Shown: piece after piece, positions 33,515 to 45,232 of the stretch
Layout: every line of letters starts with the position of its first letter
Numbering within the stretch: the first letter of the stretch is position 1
NCBI GenBank assembly: GCA_029204225.1
Contig: MU832091.1
Span: forward strand, 23,670 to 87,669
DNA length: 64,000 nucleotides
Source: Diphasiastrum complanatum
Taxonomy: Eukaryota > Streptophyta > Lycopodiopsida > Lycopodiales > Lycopodiaceae
Direction: 5' to 3'
The notes under the pieces: generated by a model
What the model saw: the letters and a program-made list of their open reading frames with translations, nothing else
What the model was told of the DNA's origin: nothing
Database searches by the model: none
Position numbers and translations under genes: made by a program

Positions 33515-34929
33515 TGTTTGAGGCGGGATACGAATGGAGGAAGATAGAATAAAATAGTTGCGGAATACAACTCTCGTTATTATGGGCTGCTATATGCGAG
33601 AACAGTCTAAAAGAGTGTAAATGCAGAAACATAATCACAGATCAAGCGTTCTCACCAACAGGATCTTAAAGATAATTCATACTCAAATGAATATGAGTAT
33701 AGTCTGTCGAAGAGATTAGATAAGGTCTGGTATTACTGCTAATTAGTTTCACTAATAAGTTCAGTTTAGAATTTTAGAGTGATGGTGCAGTATTATAATG
33801 TTGTTCCTCAAGCATTAAAGACAACCGTCGACTGATCAGATTCTAAGGAGTCGTAGGCATCCGTGATCTGATCAGAGTGACTGAATAAGCAGTAGAAAGT
33901 GTAAAATCACAACATACATACATCTACGTTAGACACAGATGAAAGAGCGTGTTGCTTCTATATTACATTAAAATCTTGAACAACACTGAAATGTTACAAC
34001 CAAAATGAAGGCGTAACTTGGATGCTAGATATCTAACGCTCTGTTGGCGGAGCATCACGGAGAATTTGTGATGAACATGTATTTATACACCACATCCTTG
34101 TAATTAATTACAATAAATGTTCAACTTTCAACTATGTAATTTATTATACTAAAGAAGTATTTGAACTACAATGACAATTGTATAATGTGTACTTAGTCAG
34201 ACGAGACAGATGACTTGAAGTTGTCGAACCAGTAAGGTAACTTGATCGTCGAAGTAGTCGGACAAGTCGGACATTTCGGACACTTCAGATAGAAGTAGTT
34301 GAGTCTATCGCTCGTCAAAGTAGTCAGATAAGTTGGACACTTCGGATAGAAGTAGTTGAGTGATCCGACGGTCGAAGTCGTCGATCGAAAAACCCGAAGG
34401 TGTTGAAAAAAAAAACGAACATGTTGAAATAGTCACATTTTGCATTTGTCGCATTTTTTGGGAAAATGCAAAAAAGCTGACAAAAAGTTTACTTCTTCGA
34501 AATAATTGAAAAGAAGTCACTGTCAAAAAATTGTCGCATTTTTTGGGAGTTGGAAAAAATGCGAACTGTGCGACAATCGGTTCATTTCTACAAACTGTTG
34601 TGAAGACAATGTATTTCTACATACTTGTAGAAAATCTTGATTTGTTGAAGCTGGCCAAGTCTTCAATGATCTTCAAATCCTTGAACTTGACATTCGTGAA
34701 AAGAAAATATGAATGGTTACCTTCTGGTCATTATCCATAGATGAAGATCAGCCAGAAGCCCAACATAGTCGTCCTTTGAATAATTTGGTTGTTTGAGTTC
34801 TGTGATTCCTGCAGGTATCAAATGAGCAGACATGGAACCAAAGTAGGTTGCATCTGACCCTAGATCAGCGATAAAAAATGTGCAGGAAATAGTATCACTA
34901 AGGAGAAAACTGTGAACTAAATTCCAACA
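33515..34929 (-). repeat. Copia LTR (1.4 kb), same family as the LTRs at 43530 and 54023
   Basis: In element orientation it runs TGTTGGAATTTAGTTCACAG ... CCGCCTCAAACA. Shared words with the 54023-55377 LTR include CTGATCTAGGGTCAGAT (GATCTAGGGTCAGAT in both), TGATACCTGCAGGA, TTGAAGACTTGGCCA, TAATCTCTTCG and TTTTTAAGATC-like ends. The centre carries short hairpins of TTTTTTGGGAAAATGC type. A primer site lies outside its left end and a purine tract followed by protease lies outside its right end. Confidence 0.75.
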
Positions 34930-35445
34930 GATTCCACCTTTGATATTTTTGGAAAATAACATCAACCAAGCAATAAATGTGAGTGATGACTTAACCATGA
35001 ATGAGTGATATAATGAGCCTCCCTATCTCTGCCTCTTGCCGAGTGCAAGGATTTTGTTACTCCTATCAATAATTCTGCATTGATCAGATTCAAACTCCAC
35101 CTTATGACCTAAATCTATAATTCTACTTACTGATAACAGATTTGTAGAGAGTTTAGAAACACATAAAACTTTTGACAGTAGTTTGAGTTGATCATGCTGG
35201 AATCGCAATCTTACAGTACCTTCACCTTTAATAGTGTGAGTGCTATTGTCACCAAGATGAACATACTTCTTTGTGTTGTAAGGCATATAGGAGTTGAAGA
35301 TCTCACGTTGATTGGTCATATGTTGAGTAGCTCCAGAATCCGGAAACCAAGAATCATCCAAAACTGCACTTTGGTCTCTAGCCATAATTGCGTCTTCGTC
35401 CACTTCTACCTGGGGAGATGATGTAACTGTATTTGCTTGTTAGGT
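34930..35445 (-). pseudogene. Copia protease fragment
   Basis: The minus-strand frame 35403-35023 encodes an aspartic protease region: DDSWFPDSGATQHMT with the catalytic Asp intact, then a KKYVHLGDNSTHTIKGEGT loop region and LLSVSRIIDLGHKVEF. It closely resembles the protease at 62274-61840. Everything between protease and 3' LTR (integrase, RT, RNase H) is missing: a purine tract (AAAGGTGGAATC, complement at 34930-34941) follows within 80 bp. Gag is also absent to the right of 35445. Confidence 0.8.
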
Positions 35446-36533
35446 CACAAGACTTTATTTTTCTAAAATGCAAAAATGATACTAGTTTTATCCTAGGTCA
35501 CAACATGAAAATCTATTTTTATCTTAATGCCTTGCATATCCAATTTCACGGACGAAGTCATAATATTTCACACCTTGATATCAAGATGTACTTGATACAT
35601 GTGATTTTTATTCACCACTAAAATTTTAAGTATTTGCACAGCAAAAAAGTTTGTGGAATTGTGAGTGGAACCAAAATTAATAATACATTTATTTGCTCTC
35701 ATAAAATTATATTTCCAACTAAAAAAAAATCATTACGCTTACCGTTTCCTTTAAAACCTTGAACCACACTTTTCTCTTCTTAGAAGATGTTTATCTTTTA
35801 TCTTGTTCTTGGCTTTCTTGGAAAGGTGTGCACAACTTCATCTAATCAACCCAAGGATAAAATGCCATTGTGCCAACTTAGGGTGAAACGAGAGTACTTT
35901 GCCCAATAAATCTATAAATTTGAGGTGATGGTCTCATTCAATGGGATAGAACGCCGACCTAGAGCTATAGTCAATTTGGTGCCACGTGTCAATGTTCTAT
36001 TAGCATGAGGTGACCCTTTTTTTTATGGACCCACTAAAAGAGCTTGTGGCTCAATATTGCAATCCCACGCAAACTCATGTTTCTTATTAAAAAAAAGGCC
36101 CAAAAACTAGGTTTAGCTAATTTTGCCTATGCTTTTTAACTATTCGTATTTGTGATACTAAAACAATATGATAAAGAGAATCAATACAAATTCCATAAAA
36201 AATAATATCATCTTTTGCATTACTAAAAAAAAAAAACTAATCTTATTGAAACCATCACTTGTGTTTAAATTAGATTATATTGTAAAAACTGAAATAAAAT
36301 CAAATAACCACTACCAATTTTTGTTTTGCCAATACCTTATTATTGAGAAATCTCATGTGAGTAAGAGTTGAGTTAGAGGATACTCATGTATGTTAAAATT
36401 GAGGGACATGTAATTGTTATGTCTAACATAATGTAAAACTAATTACTATAAGTAATCCAATGAGAGTACACAAATATCTTAGAGGTTGGTGATTAGTATT
36501 TATGATGAACTTGTCACCATATGGAAAATGTCT
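35446..36533. other. AT-rich non-coding stretch
   Basis: No gene, LTR terminus or clear repeat recognised; poly-A/T tracts and short frames only. Confidence 0.5.
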
Positions 36534-36722
36534 TTAATTTTTCAATGCATGAATGACAACAAAAAGCTCGTTTTCACGAGTAGAATATTTTACTTGTGTA
36601 TCAATTGACTTTTTATTCTCAGAAGCTACAAGCTTTCCGTTGTGCAACAATATAACTCCTATTACAAAATTGCTACCATCGAGTCTGACTTCATAAGAAA
36701 GGTTAGGATTAGCAATATGCAA
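36534..36722 (-). pseudogene. Ty3/gypsy RNase H fragment
   Basis: 63 codons read SYEVRLDGSNFVIGVILLHN, then ENKKSIDTQVKYSTRENELF and VVIHALKN. This is the start of a gypsy RNase H domain; the first catalytic Asp (RLDGSN for RTDASN) and the ENELF Glu are retained. Neither flank continues recognisably, so it is an isolated fragment. Confidence 0.75.
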
Positions 36723-36894
36723 AATTGGAACTAAAACTATGAGATATATAGTTGCTTACCAATGTTGCGAGAAAGTTAGAAAGATGATTATGAGAATTAT
36801 GAGTAGTCGTATATGTGGTATGAGTAGTCGTATATGTGGAAAATGAAACTCACATTATTGCTATTTTTCATCTCAAAACTCTAAAACACCAAAA

Positions 36895-36997
<103 letters not shown>

Positions 36998-37664
36998 GCA
37001 CTTTACTATATGGTTACTACACTTTATTCGCATATTTTTGTCTGACTACTGGGTCTCCTCCTCAGAAGAACTTGAACTTGATATCTTGACAGTTTTTCCA
37101 CATCGTTTCATGTTTGAAAATGTATCAAGAGACACATCGGTCTTCTCACTCGAAGAGCTGGTAATTGAAAGAGTGATGGACACCATAATTTTTTTGTTTC
37201 AAAAAAGCACTATCCACAGGGTCCTTTGAAATGAGCTGAACCACAATTGACGAAATGCCACTATCTAATATGTAAATGCCATCATCAGTTAAATCTCTGA
37301 GAATATCAATTGGCACTCGCATCTCCTCACCACCCCAGTGTCCACCTTAGCAGAAACTGTTTGAATTGCATACATCTGACCTGCTTCAGTAGTAGTGTTG
37401 GGCTACTTACAACTGCCCTGCCATTTACAAAGGGTAGAGTAATTGGTGCGGCCTTGCTACCTTCAAACCAGATTGTTGCAGCCATGTCTAACAATCACCT
37501 GGCAGAAGGATAGTATAGGACACGCATAAGTTCTTTCATTACCTCAAACCAGATCTTTCGAAAAGATATACAAATTGCATTCAAACCAGTCTGGAATAGA
37601 GCCAACCATCAGGAGGGGATCGTCTTGCATGGTGGTGGCCTCGGAGGGATGTTTTCCAGAGATA

Positions 37665-38400
37665 AACAAAATCAAAGAAGAACAACAAAGTTAAAAAAGA
37701 AAAAAATTTAAAGATAGAAAAGGAATATTCACTTGAGCGCAGTTGAACAATAGAGTTGATGCAACTCCCATTAACTACCATTGCACCTATAGGTCACACT
37801 CCACCACAATGTACTTAGAAGAAGGAGACCTTTAGCCCTATGCCTCATGTGCAGCATATGAATCACACCTATCTCAAAGTAATCGATTGGCAAAGGTACC
37901 TTAAATTGACTAACGAGATTGACATGCACTATTCTTGAGAAAGAGACTTGGAATGATGGAAGCTACGTTCCCAATTTGATTTGTCAATTCAAAAGCAAGT
38001 TTAAATATAATTATACTAGGAACACTTCTGTAGATGGTGTGAGAAGATCTGTAAGTGTGAAGTTATACATCACATTACTAAAACTAAAATTCCTAGCCTG
38101 CTTGCAAGTTGTGTCATTAATCTAGACGGTCCCCAAAGAAGAACAACAAAGTCAAGTCAGTATTAGAAAAATAATATATAGTTTAGCACAATGGAGTTGA
38201 TGCAATAACCATTGTACCTATAGCACACTCTCCACCACAATGCAAGTAGAAGAAGAAAATACATAGCCCTAAGCCTTTGATCACGTCTGGTGTATAAATC
38301 ATTTGGCCTAGTTACTTTAAATTGACTAATGAGATTGACATACACTATTCTTGAGAAAGAGAGTTGGAATGATGGAAGCCGAGGGATCACATTACCAAAT
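37665..38400. repeat. Tandem duplication, unit about 460 bp
   Basis: Two units share, in order, AAAGAAGAACAACAAAGT, GAGTTGATGCAA, CATTGCACCTATAG/CATTGTACCTATAG, TCCACCACAATG, TAGCCCTA, TTAAATTGACTAA, GAGATTGACAT, ACTATTCTTGAGAAAGAGA and TTGGAATGATGGAAGC. The starts at 37668 and 38135 give a spacing of roughly 467 bp. No protein-coding signal recognised. Confidence 0.8.
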
Positions 38401-38699
38401 GTAAAATGCCACGCCTGCTTGTGTCTGGCGGTCAAAAGAACAATCAATTTTTTTTTCCAAAGACACCTTTGCCAGCAGAACTGGATTCGTGTGATGAGAC
38501 TACAATAGTTGAGATCAGAGTTGACCTTCACCTCCAAAAATGAATACGTTGCTTGCAAATCCCTAGCAGTGACTGGTAACTACCAGTTGCAACTCGAACA
38601 ATAAGCAGAGCTAGGACACGGTGAGAGAGCCACTTTAGGACGAACCAAGAAAACTGGCTGATAACGTAAGACCAAACAAATGTATCCCTGTGAAAAATC

Positions 38700-38815
38700 T
38701 CTTGTGATGTGGCCATCAGTGGCCATAAAACGCCCATAAAACATATTGAGGGCCATGCCATGCCCATTGAATGTATTAATGGCCACGTCATGGCCATACA
38801 ATGAATGGCATTTAA
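38700..38815. repeat. GGCCAT/ATGGCC-rich short-repeat zone
   Basis: At least eight GGCCAT, ATGGCC or GCCATG words in both orientations within about 115 bp. It resembles the subterminal arrays of the small DNA elements elsewhere in the window, but no terminal inverted repeats were located. Confidence 0.45.
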
Positions 38816-38984
38816 TAATCACTAAGAGGTATGAGTGCTTGTCATGCCCATTAATTTCGCAATACCTTCACTGTCCAGCTACCTCTCCAACCTCTCCTAC
38901 TGTCAGCTACTCTAATCACTACCCAGCCACTTCTCACAGTTTACGTTTTGGATTTACGTTTTAGGTTCATTTGCACAACATTTG

Positions 38985-39128
38985 GAGAGAGAGAGCGAGA
39001 GAGAGAGAGAGAGAGCGACATAGAAGAGACATACAGGCAGAGAGAGTTCGAAGTTCGAAGAGAGGAAGAAAGCCAGAGAGAGTTCCAAGAGAGGGAGACA
39101 GCCAAAGAGTGACCGAGCGCCTGAGGCA
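38985..39128 (+). other. Purine-rich AGAG segment ending at a donor-like site
   Basis: A GAGAGA microsatellite-like block followed by GAGGCAG|GTATTT at 39128/39129, which fits a splice donor. It resembles a purine-rich 5' UTR exon, but no promoter or downstream exon can be assigned with confidence. Confidence 0.25.
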
Positions 39129-39342
39129 GGTATTTCTATTGGCTATTTGTATCAGATGTCTGTCTTTGCATTGTTCTCTGATTCATTCACTTCATGGAAT
39201 GGCTGTGAGTTTGCTTTCATCCAAAATGCTACTACCATCAGCCAATGCATGAAACTGACGTGAAATTTTGAGGGCGCATCCTTCTGCAAAGCGCAGATTA
39301 TAGGGTGTATGAAATCGTGGTGATCCTAGAATGGAAATTTTT

Positions 39343-40536
39343 TTTGTCTGAAATACCCCCTCAAGCCGGCGCGACAAGTGCCTTACCCCAGCCAAAAGAT
39401 TCAGGTGTTTTTAGGTGTTTTGCATTTTCAGGTGTTTCAGAGCAAATTCAGGTGCTCAGATCAGATTTTTTTCTTTTCGTTGGGGCAGGTCACCCCTCGC
39501 GCCGGCGCGAGGGGTGCCCTGCCCCAGCGAAAAGAAAAAAATCTGATCTGAGCACCTGAATTTGCTACCGGCGCGAGGGGTGCCCTGCCCCAGCGAAAAG
39601 AAAAAAATCTGATCTGAGCACCTGAATTTGCTACACACGTCAAGGTCCAAAGCTACAAGTCCAGCTAAGCTTTTTTCCTTCACCGTTTCTTCCATAAATC
39701 TAGACATTGCAAACTGGCAAACTTTTCAGCAGTACAGAAAGCGCGTTTCTTTCACTCCTTCCATCAGAATAGACATTGCAAATGCACAGATCAATCTGTT
39801 TTTCAGTTTAGGAAAAACGAACTTGATCATATAAAATACAGCTCATACTTGTATATTAAAAAGCTCGTAAAAGCACTTAGCAAAAGGGATTTACCTTGAC
39901 CATTCAAAGACGTAGCACAACGTGGCGCTCATATTACAGCAAGCATGGCAGCCATTGCCATTTATCTGAACTGTAGGGAGGAAAGTGTATCAGACTTACG
40001 TAAATCATGTTAGTGCAGCAAATGATTACTGTTAACAATGGTGGTCCTTTCTGACTCCATAGGCCAGGATGCCATTCTAGTCCCTCTCAAGAAAAACTGC
40101 TAATTATCGATCACGCTGACAAATTAGGATTTGATTTTGCACACTGCACTTAGGCTCAGAACAAATTTTCTTCTGGCTGGAGAAGGGGATCGCTCAAGCC
40201 GGCGCAAACTGTGCCCTGCACCAGCCAAAAGCAAAAAAAATTGCATTATCAGGTGTTCTGAGTGGATTCAGGTGCTCAGATCAAATTTGTTTCCTTTGGC
40301 TGGGGCGCGAGGGGTGCCCTGCCCCAGCCAAAAGAAAAAAATTTGATCTGAGTGCTCAGAACACATGAATCCGCTCAGAATTTCTAATGGCAAATGACTC
40401 AGAAAATGCAGATCGCGCATTTTCAAAGGTTCAAAGCAGATGGCATGTCAGACAAAATAAATTTCTTCTGGCTGGGGAAGGGGACCCCTCAAGCCGGCGC
40501 GAAGGGTGTCCTGCTCTAGCCAAAAGAAAAAAATTT
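39343..40536. repeat. Cluster of GC-centred foldback repeats
   Basis: At least five related units share a core of GGCTGGGG, then GCCGGCGCGA, then CCAGC(C/G)AAAAG with AAAAAAA flanks: about 39343-39400, 39441-39566, 40162-40243, 40257-40377 and 40457-40536. The 39441-39566 unit is a 126-bp palindrome with arms differing at 2 of 63 positions and no loop (centre 39503/39504, GCGCCGGCGC). Its right arm is repeated once more at 39570-39634 (66-bp spacing). No coding potential. Confidence 0.9.
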
Positions 40537-40539
40537 GTG

Positions 40540-42090
40540 ATTTCAAAGTCCGATGATGTGCAAATTGCTACCAGTTCTGAAAGCTAATTTAAGGGGCTAA
40601 TCACTAGAAGTCATCTTGCCATACTTTGACTAGGCGACCTCCAGCTTTGACTCCATTTTTAGTTTTGGACCTTTTGGTTGTCCTTGACATTAAACTAAAA
40701 AATCATCTCCAAGCTCCAATTAATCTTACATAAGGAAGCTTTCAAACATTCAAAATATTTTGAGTTTGAAAACCTTACTATGGGTACATATGTAGTCTCA
40801 CAGGTATACCTACTTTACAAATCATATTAATGAACCTAATGTATGGCATAAAACAGCACAACAGAATGGATGCATCCTGATGCTATCGTAACTGACTTGT
40901 GCCCCATCCTTAATAGGCACACATACGAGTCAAAATCTTAATCCAACCTTGCATGCTGAATTAAAACACTCTCCATCCTTGGAACTGTGATTCTCAGTGG
41001 TAAATTTCTATGTTCTCAGTGTTCCATATACTGAAACAACCGATCATGATTCTAGAGGCATTACCTGGCAAATTGTAGGGACCAATATTGGAACTTCCTT
41101 TGCCTAGCTCTTTTTCTCACTTTGCCTAGCTCTTTTTCTGTTGAGCTTCCAGCAAATTGAAACCATCATAACAACATGGCAAATCGAGTCAACTCTTTGA
41201 ATGCTCCCCAATTTGAACTTCCCAGCTGGAACAATTTTAAAAACCATTAGGTCTCTAGGCATGCGTAAAAACATGATGTTTGAAATTTTACTGTTAGTCT
41301 ATGGCATTTACTGTTTGACCACATGATGTTACCGGTGATAAGCTTGACTGCATATTCAAAAAATAAGTCTATGAAACTAGCTGCAGACACTAAACTCTTT
41401 CAGTCAGAAAAGCTTTATTTCTCAATGGAGGCCTGAGTAATTTAAAATCAAATGTATTGTAAAGAGCATGCTATTAAGCATGCGTAGAATCTGTTTAGGC
41501 TATAGTATCAACGCTGGATATGAGGAAAACACTTCGGGTTTTAGTTACAAAAGGAAATATCCAGATTATGAGTTGTTTCTTCCTTTAATCTTTCTGTTCA
41601 GGATTTAAGTCCTTATGAGACATGGTAGCAACAAGTTCTCCCGACACTTCGAAGTATGTGAATGAACTGTCATGTCAAAAGACTAACATGGAATACTTTT
41701 AGATGCAAAAGAAAGTCAAATAACTCATGGTTTGATACAATGCACATAGTCAACATTAAACAACTCAGCATTTTGGGCATGGGCATGTAACTCAGCATTT
41801 TAAACAAATTGCATTGTGTGAGCCATCTGCATTTGCAATGTCTTGGTGCTATTTTAAGCCATACATTTTTTGTCGTTGTGGCTCCTTATAATCGTTTCAT
41901 GCCCCTGGTAATCACATGCTCTACCCACTTATTTTTCTCCAAAAAACTTATCAAACGTGCTAATGGTCTACCAATGGCAATAAAATTAGTCTGACCATGA
42001 TTTTTTTTGGTTTGCTGCAGATGCCAAATTCGAGATACATGTTGAGGTCCAGTTGTGGCATCCCTTGCTCAACCTCAATGGCAAGTGAAT
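40540..42090. other. Non-coding stretch, no gene recognised
   Basis: AT-rich sequence with short frames; a small duplication of TTTGCCTAGCTCTTTTTCT at 41099 and 41120. TTTGCTGCAG at 42013-42022 looks like a splice acceptor just before the ORF at 42097. Confidence 0.45.
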
Positions 42091-42096
42091 AAGAGA

Positions 42097-42656
42097 TGAT
42101 TCGAGAAGACGAAATCAACGAAGATTTTCACATCGGCACTCAACATACGCTTAGCTACATGGACAATGTTGTTGGGGAAGCAACAAGTATTCCACATGTT
42201 GTACTTGAGGCTGATAATACATTGACTCCTGTTGCTCATCCTCAAGACACAATATCTGGTAGTAGCTAATTGGAACATCCTACTCATGAATATGATTGTC
42301 AGCCTCCTGCCACAGGTGATGTTGCAGATCGTGGCATCGTAGTTTCAGATAGCATCGATACTTTGCCATCCTCGAAGAAGAGTGTTGCAAAGAGCAAACG
42401 AAAGGAAAAGGAGGTCATTTTGGGGGTTGTTTTGGAAACGGAGGTGCTTCAGCGTATTATCACGTCCTTCAGAGTGAGTAAACCCACACAGCCTCCACTA
42501 ATTCCCATATGCAGGCTTGTTTCACACGATTCTGTGAAAACAGTAAAAGAGAACATTTCTCCTCTTGGTGTCCATTTTAGAGACTATGGTTATGTCGAGG
42601 AGTGTAGGAAAGTATTAATTATTCTTCCACAGAGAACACGATGCAAGTTTGAATAA
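42097..42656 (+). pseudogene. Unrecognised ORF of about 185 codons with one in-frame stop
   Basis: ATG at 42097 opens MIREDEINEDFHIGTQHTLS and runs to a TAA at 42268-42270. The same frame continues to 42656, ending in 'HFRDYGYVEECRKVLI' and 'PQRTRCKFE'. The first half is acidic and Thr/Ser-rich; the middle has a Lys-rich patch (KKSVAKSKRKEKE); the last 60 residues look folded (LETEVLQRIITSF ... LIPICRLVSHDSV). I do not recognise the family. It could be an exon of a host gene, a captured gene fragment or a transposon accessory ORF. Codon composition looks more gene-like than its surroundings. Confidence 0.4.
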
Positions 42657-42659
42657 ATC

Positions 42660-43529
42660 AAACTAATATCAGTGTTTTCAATCGAGATTGTATCTGATCT
42701 ATGTACTAATAGAACAATATTAGTTCTTATTAAATATGCGTGTAGAAATTATATGCGGAAGTGAGAGACAACTTAAGACAATTTAGACAAAAAGAAACTA
42801 TTAATCAAAAACGAATTTTTATAACTCTGAATCTTATTCATCAATATATATCTCTTGTTGTCTTATCTCGCTGTTGTGTCTCTGATTGAGTGAGTTACAA
42901 CGAGTAGTGCACATGTATTTATATTGCTACAAGATAGGCCTTTCAATGCTGTAACAGTAGATATCTAACCGTTTATGACGGTTGATATTCAAATAAACAC
43001 TTTGTTTCCAAGCTCGAATAAATTCTATTCACGAATTATTCACGACAGTTCATATCTTTTTCTCAGCTTTGTGTTTCGCGAATTAATTGCGACGCTTGTC
43101 TCTTCGCGACATTTTCGTCTTCCACGAATTGTTCGTGACAGATGACAATTCTTGAGCTTGAAGAAGAAATCTAGAATATTTCGCGAACTGTTCGAGATAG
43201 TTTCGCGACAGGTGAGCTTGAAGAACAGTCCAGAAGATTTTGCGAATTGTTCGTGACAATTTCGCGACATCTAAAGTTTGAACAAGAAACAAAATATTTT
43301 GCGACAAGATTTTGTTCGCAAATCTTTCGAGCTTGAACAAGAAAGCCACGAGACTCTGCAAGAAACTGTTTCACGAATCTTTTGCGAATCTTTCGCAAAT
43401 CTTTCGAGTTGGTCACGAATAGAAATGTTTCGAGCTCGCGTTCGTTTCTTTCTCATCCTTTGTCATGTAAACTGCACGCTTTGTTAATAGAATCAAGATC
43501 TGTCTGATCAGTTGTTATACACGGAGCTG
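42660..43529 (-). repeat. LTR-like repeat region with TTCGCGA motifs
   Basis: It contains a minus-strand TATA-like context (CATGTATTTATATTG), the phrase TAGATATCTAACCGTTTATG (similar to the LTR at 33515), and at least six TTCGCGA/TTTGCGAA words between 43070 and 43400 spaced about 60-65 bp, alternating with GAGCTTGAA. This is typical of the copia LTRs in this window, but no TG...CA termini or target duplication could be fixed. Confidence 0.45.
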
Positions 43530-44148
43530 TGTTGGAAATTAAGCCCACAGTTGTCTCGTTAGTTAATGACTAATTTTTTTTATTTCATGATTCTTCCTGC
43601 ATGTTTATTGATCATTGATCTAGAGTTTGATGAAACCAATTTTGGTTCTATATTTGCTCATCTGATACCTGTAGGACTCACAAATTTAGACAACCAATTT
43701 ATTTGAAGAACGTCTACAATGGGCTTCCGGCTGATCTCCAGCAAAGGGTAATCAATCTTGTCGTAATTTCAAAGTTCAGATGTCAAGTTTAATAACTTGA
43801 AGTCATTGAAGACTTGGCTATCTTCAAGGACTTCCACAAAACTTGCATTTAGAACAAGTCTGTAGAAATATATTACTTTTTCAACAGTCTGCAGGAATAC
43901 ACTATGTTTTCAACAGCTTCGACTTTTTCGCATTTTTTCGAAATGCGACACTTGCATAGTTCAAAAGTTTAACTGTTTTTTAACACACCTTCGGCTCTTT
44001 GCAAAAAATGCGAAGAGAGATAAAATCTCGAAGGTTATCTATTTTCATGCGTTAAACTGTTTTAAAGACATCGCCGTCTTTTTGAGGGCACCTTCGGCTT
44101 CTTGCGAAAAATGCGAAAGAGAGAAAAATTCCGAAGGTCGTCTAAAAT
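43530..44148 (+). repeat. Truncated 5' LTR of copia element
   Basis: Begins TGTTGGAAATTAAGCCCACA and matches the 3' LTR (54023 onward) for about 619 bp, as far as CGTCTAAAATA. There it stops and coding sequence follows. The missing LTR part, primer site and gag were deleted together. Confidence 0.88.
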
Positions 44149-45232
44149 AGATACACACTTGTTAATGGCTTACAGCAGCAGCAAAGACTGTGACAGCTGG
44201 TACCTGGACAACGACGCTACCCAACACATGACCTCTCGCAAGGAATGGTTTACGGAATACACAGCTTACAGCAGAGACCAATTTATCTACCTCAGAGATT
44301 CTAGCACCATACACGTGGAAGGCAAAGGAGCAGTGAAGATCAGCTTCAACAACGATCTGTCCATTTGTGTTCCTAACGTCCTTCATGTTCCTCAGTTGTC
44401 AAAGAACCTATTATCAGTCTCTAAGCTAACTGATGAGGGCTACACTATTACTTTCTCATCTAAGCAGTGTACAATACTCGAGAAAGATACTACTCTGACG
44501 ACATGCACTAGAGTCGAAAATCTTTACGTACTCTCTAATTTAGTTGCATTAGCTAGTATCTCTAATAAAAATGTAAACGACAGTGCTGTTCTGTGGCATA
44601 GTCGATTTGGACACGCGAATACAAGATCACTGTCTTATATGCGTTGTAATAATTTAGTTGATGGTTTGAATTTCTCATCTTCATTAGATAGGAAATCTTT
44701 CTTTTGTGAATCATGCATCTATGGGAAGCACTCTAGAAGCAAGTTTCCAAAATCACATTCCATCAAAACAAAGCATGTATTAGATCTTGTACATAACGAT
44801 CTTTGTGGTCCAATGCCAACTCCGTCATTAGGAGATGCAATCTATTTTATCACTTTTATAGATGATTATTCTAGATGGTCTACAGCCATGTTCATTAAGC
44901 ACAAATCTGAAACCTTTGAATGTTTCAAGAGAATGGCTGAGACACAAACGTCTAGGAAAGTGAAGGCACTCCGAACTGATGGTGGCGACGAATACATCTC
45001 TAACGAGATGTTCGACTACATGGCTGAACATGGTATTAGAAGACAGTTCACCACCTCCTATTCACCTCAACAGAACGAGATTGTAGAAAGGAAGAATCGA
45101 ACTCTTCTCAACTCAGCCAGATCCATGCTACATCAAGCCCACCTACCTGCAAAGTTCTGCAGAAGCTACTGCCACAGCCTGTTACGTGCAGAACAGATCC
45201 AACACCAAAGCCGTCAACAACAAGACTCATGA
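44149..45232 (+). pseudogene. Copia protease, GAG-pre-integrase and integrase core (5' part of pol)
   Basis: The open frame actually starts inside the LTR (44102), so its first 15 or so residues are LTR-derived. Protease has DNDATQHMT where DSGATxH is expected: the catalytic Asp is kept but the SG is ND. The GAG-pre-integrase zinc region follows (LWHSRFGHANTRS ... CESCIYGKHSRSKF). The integrase core has D in 'VHNDLCGP', D in 'LRTDGGDEY' and E in 'IVERKNRT'. A frameshift near 45190-45230 moves the frame to the next block. Gag is absent. The region is long and otherwise open, suggesting moderate age. Confidence 0.9.

Noticed and set aside
34717-34998. 93-residue minus-strand frame that looked like a copia pol piece
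   Set aside because: It lies almost wholly inside the LTR 33515-34929, which aligns with the LTR at 54023; it is not coding.
38985-39128. Purine-rich segment as first exon of a gene leading to the ORF at 42097
   Set aside because: Only a donor-like site and an acceptor-like site 2.9 kb apart support it; listed with low confidence and not linked.
39456-39707. Repeated peptide frames over the foldback cluster
   Set aside because: They reflect the 66-bp tandem arm repeat, are present on both strands, and end arbitrarily.
43040-43456. Minus-strand frames rich in Arg/Ser repeated about every 60 bp
   Set aside because: They follow the TTCGCGA repeat periodicity of an LTR-like region and carry no domain.
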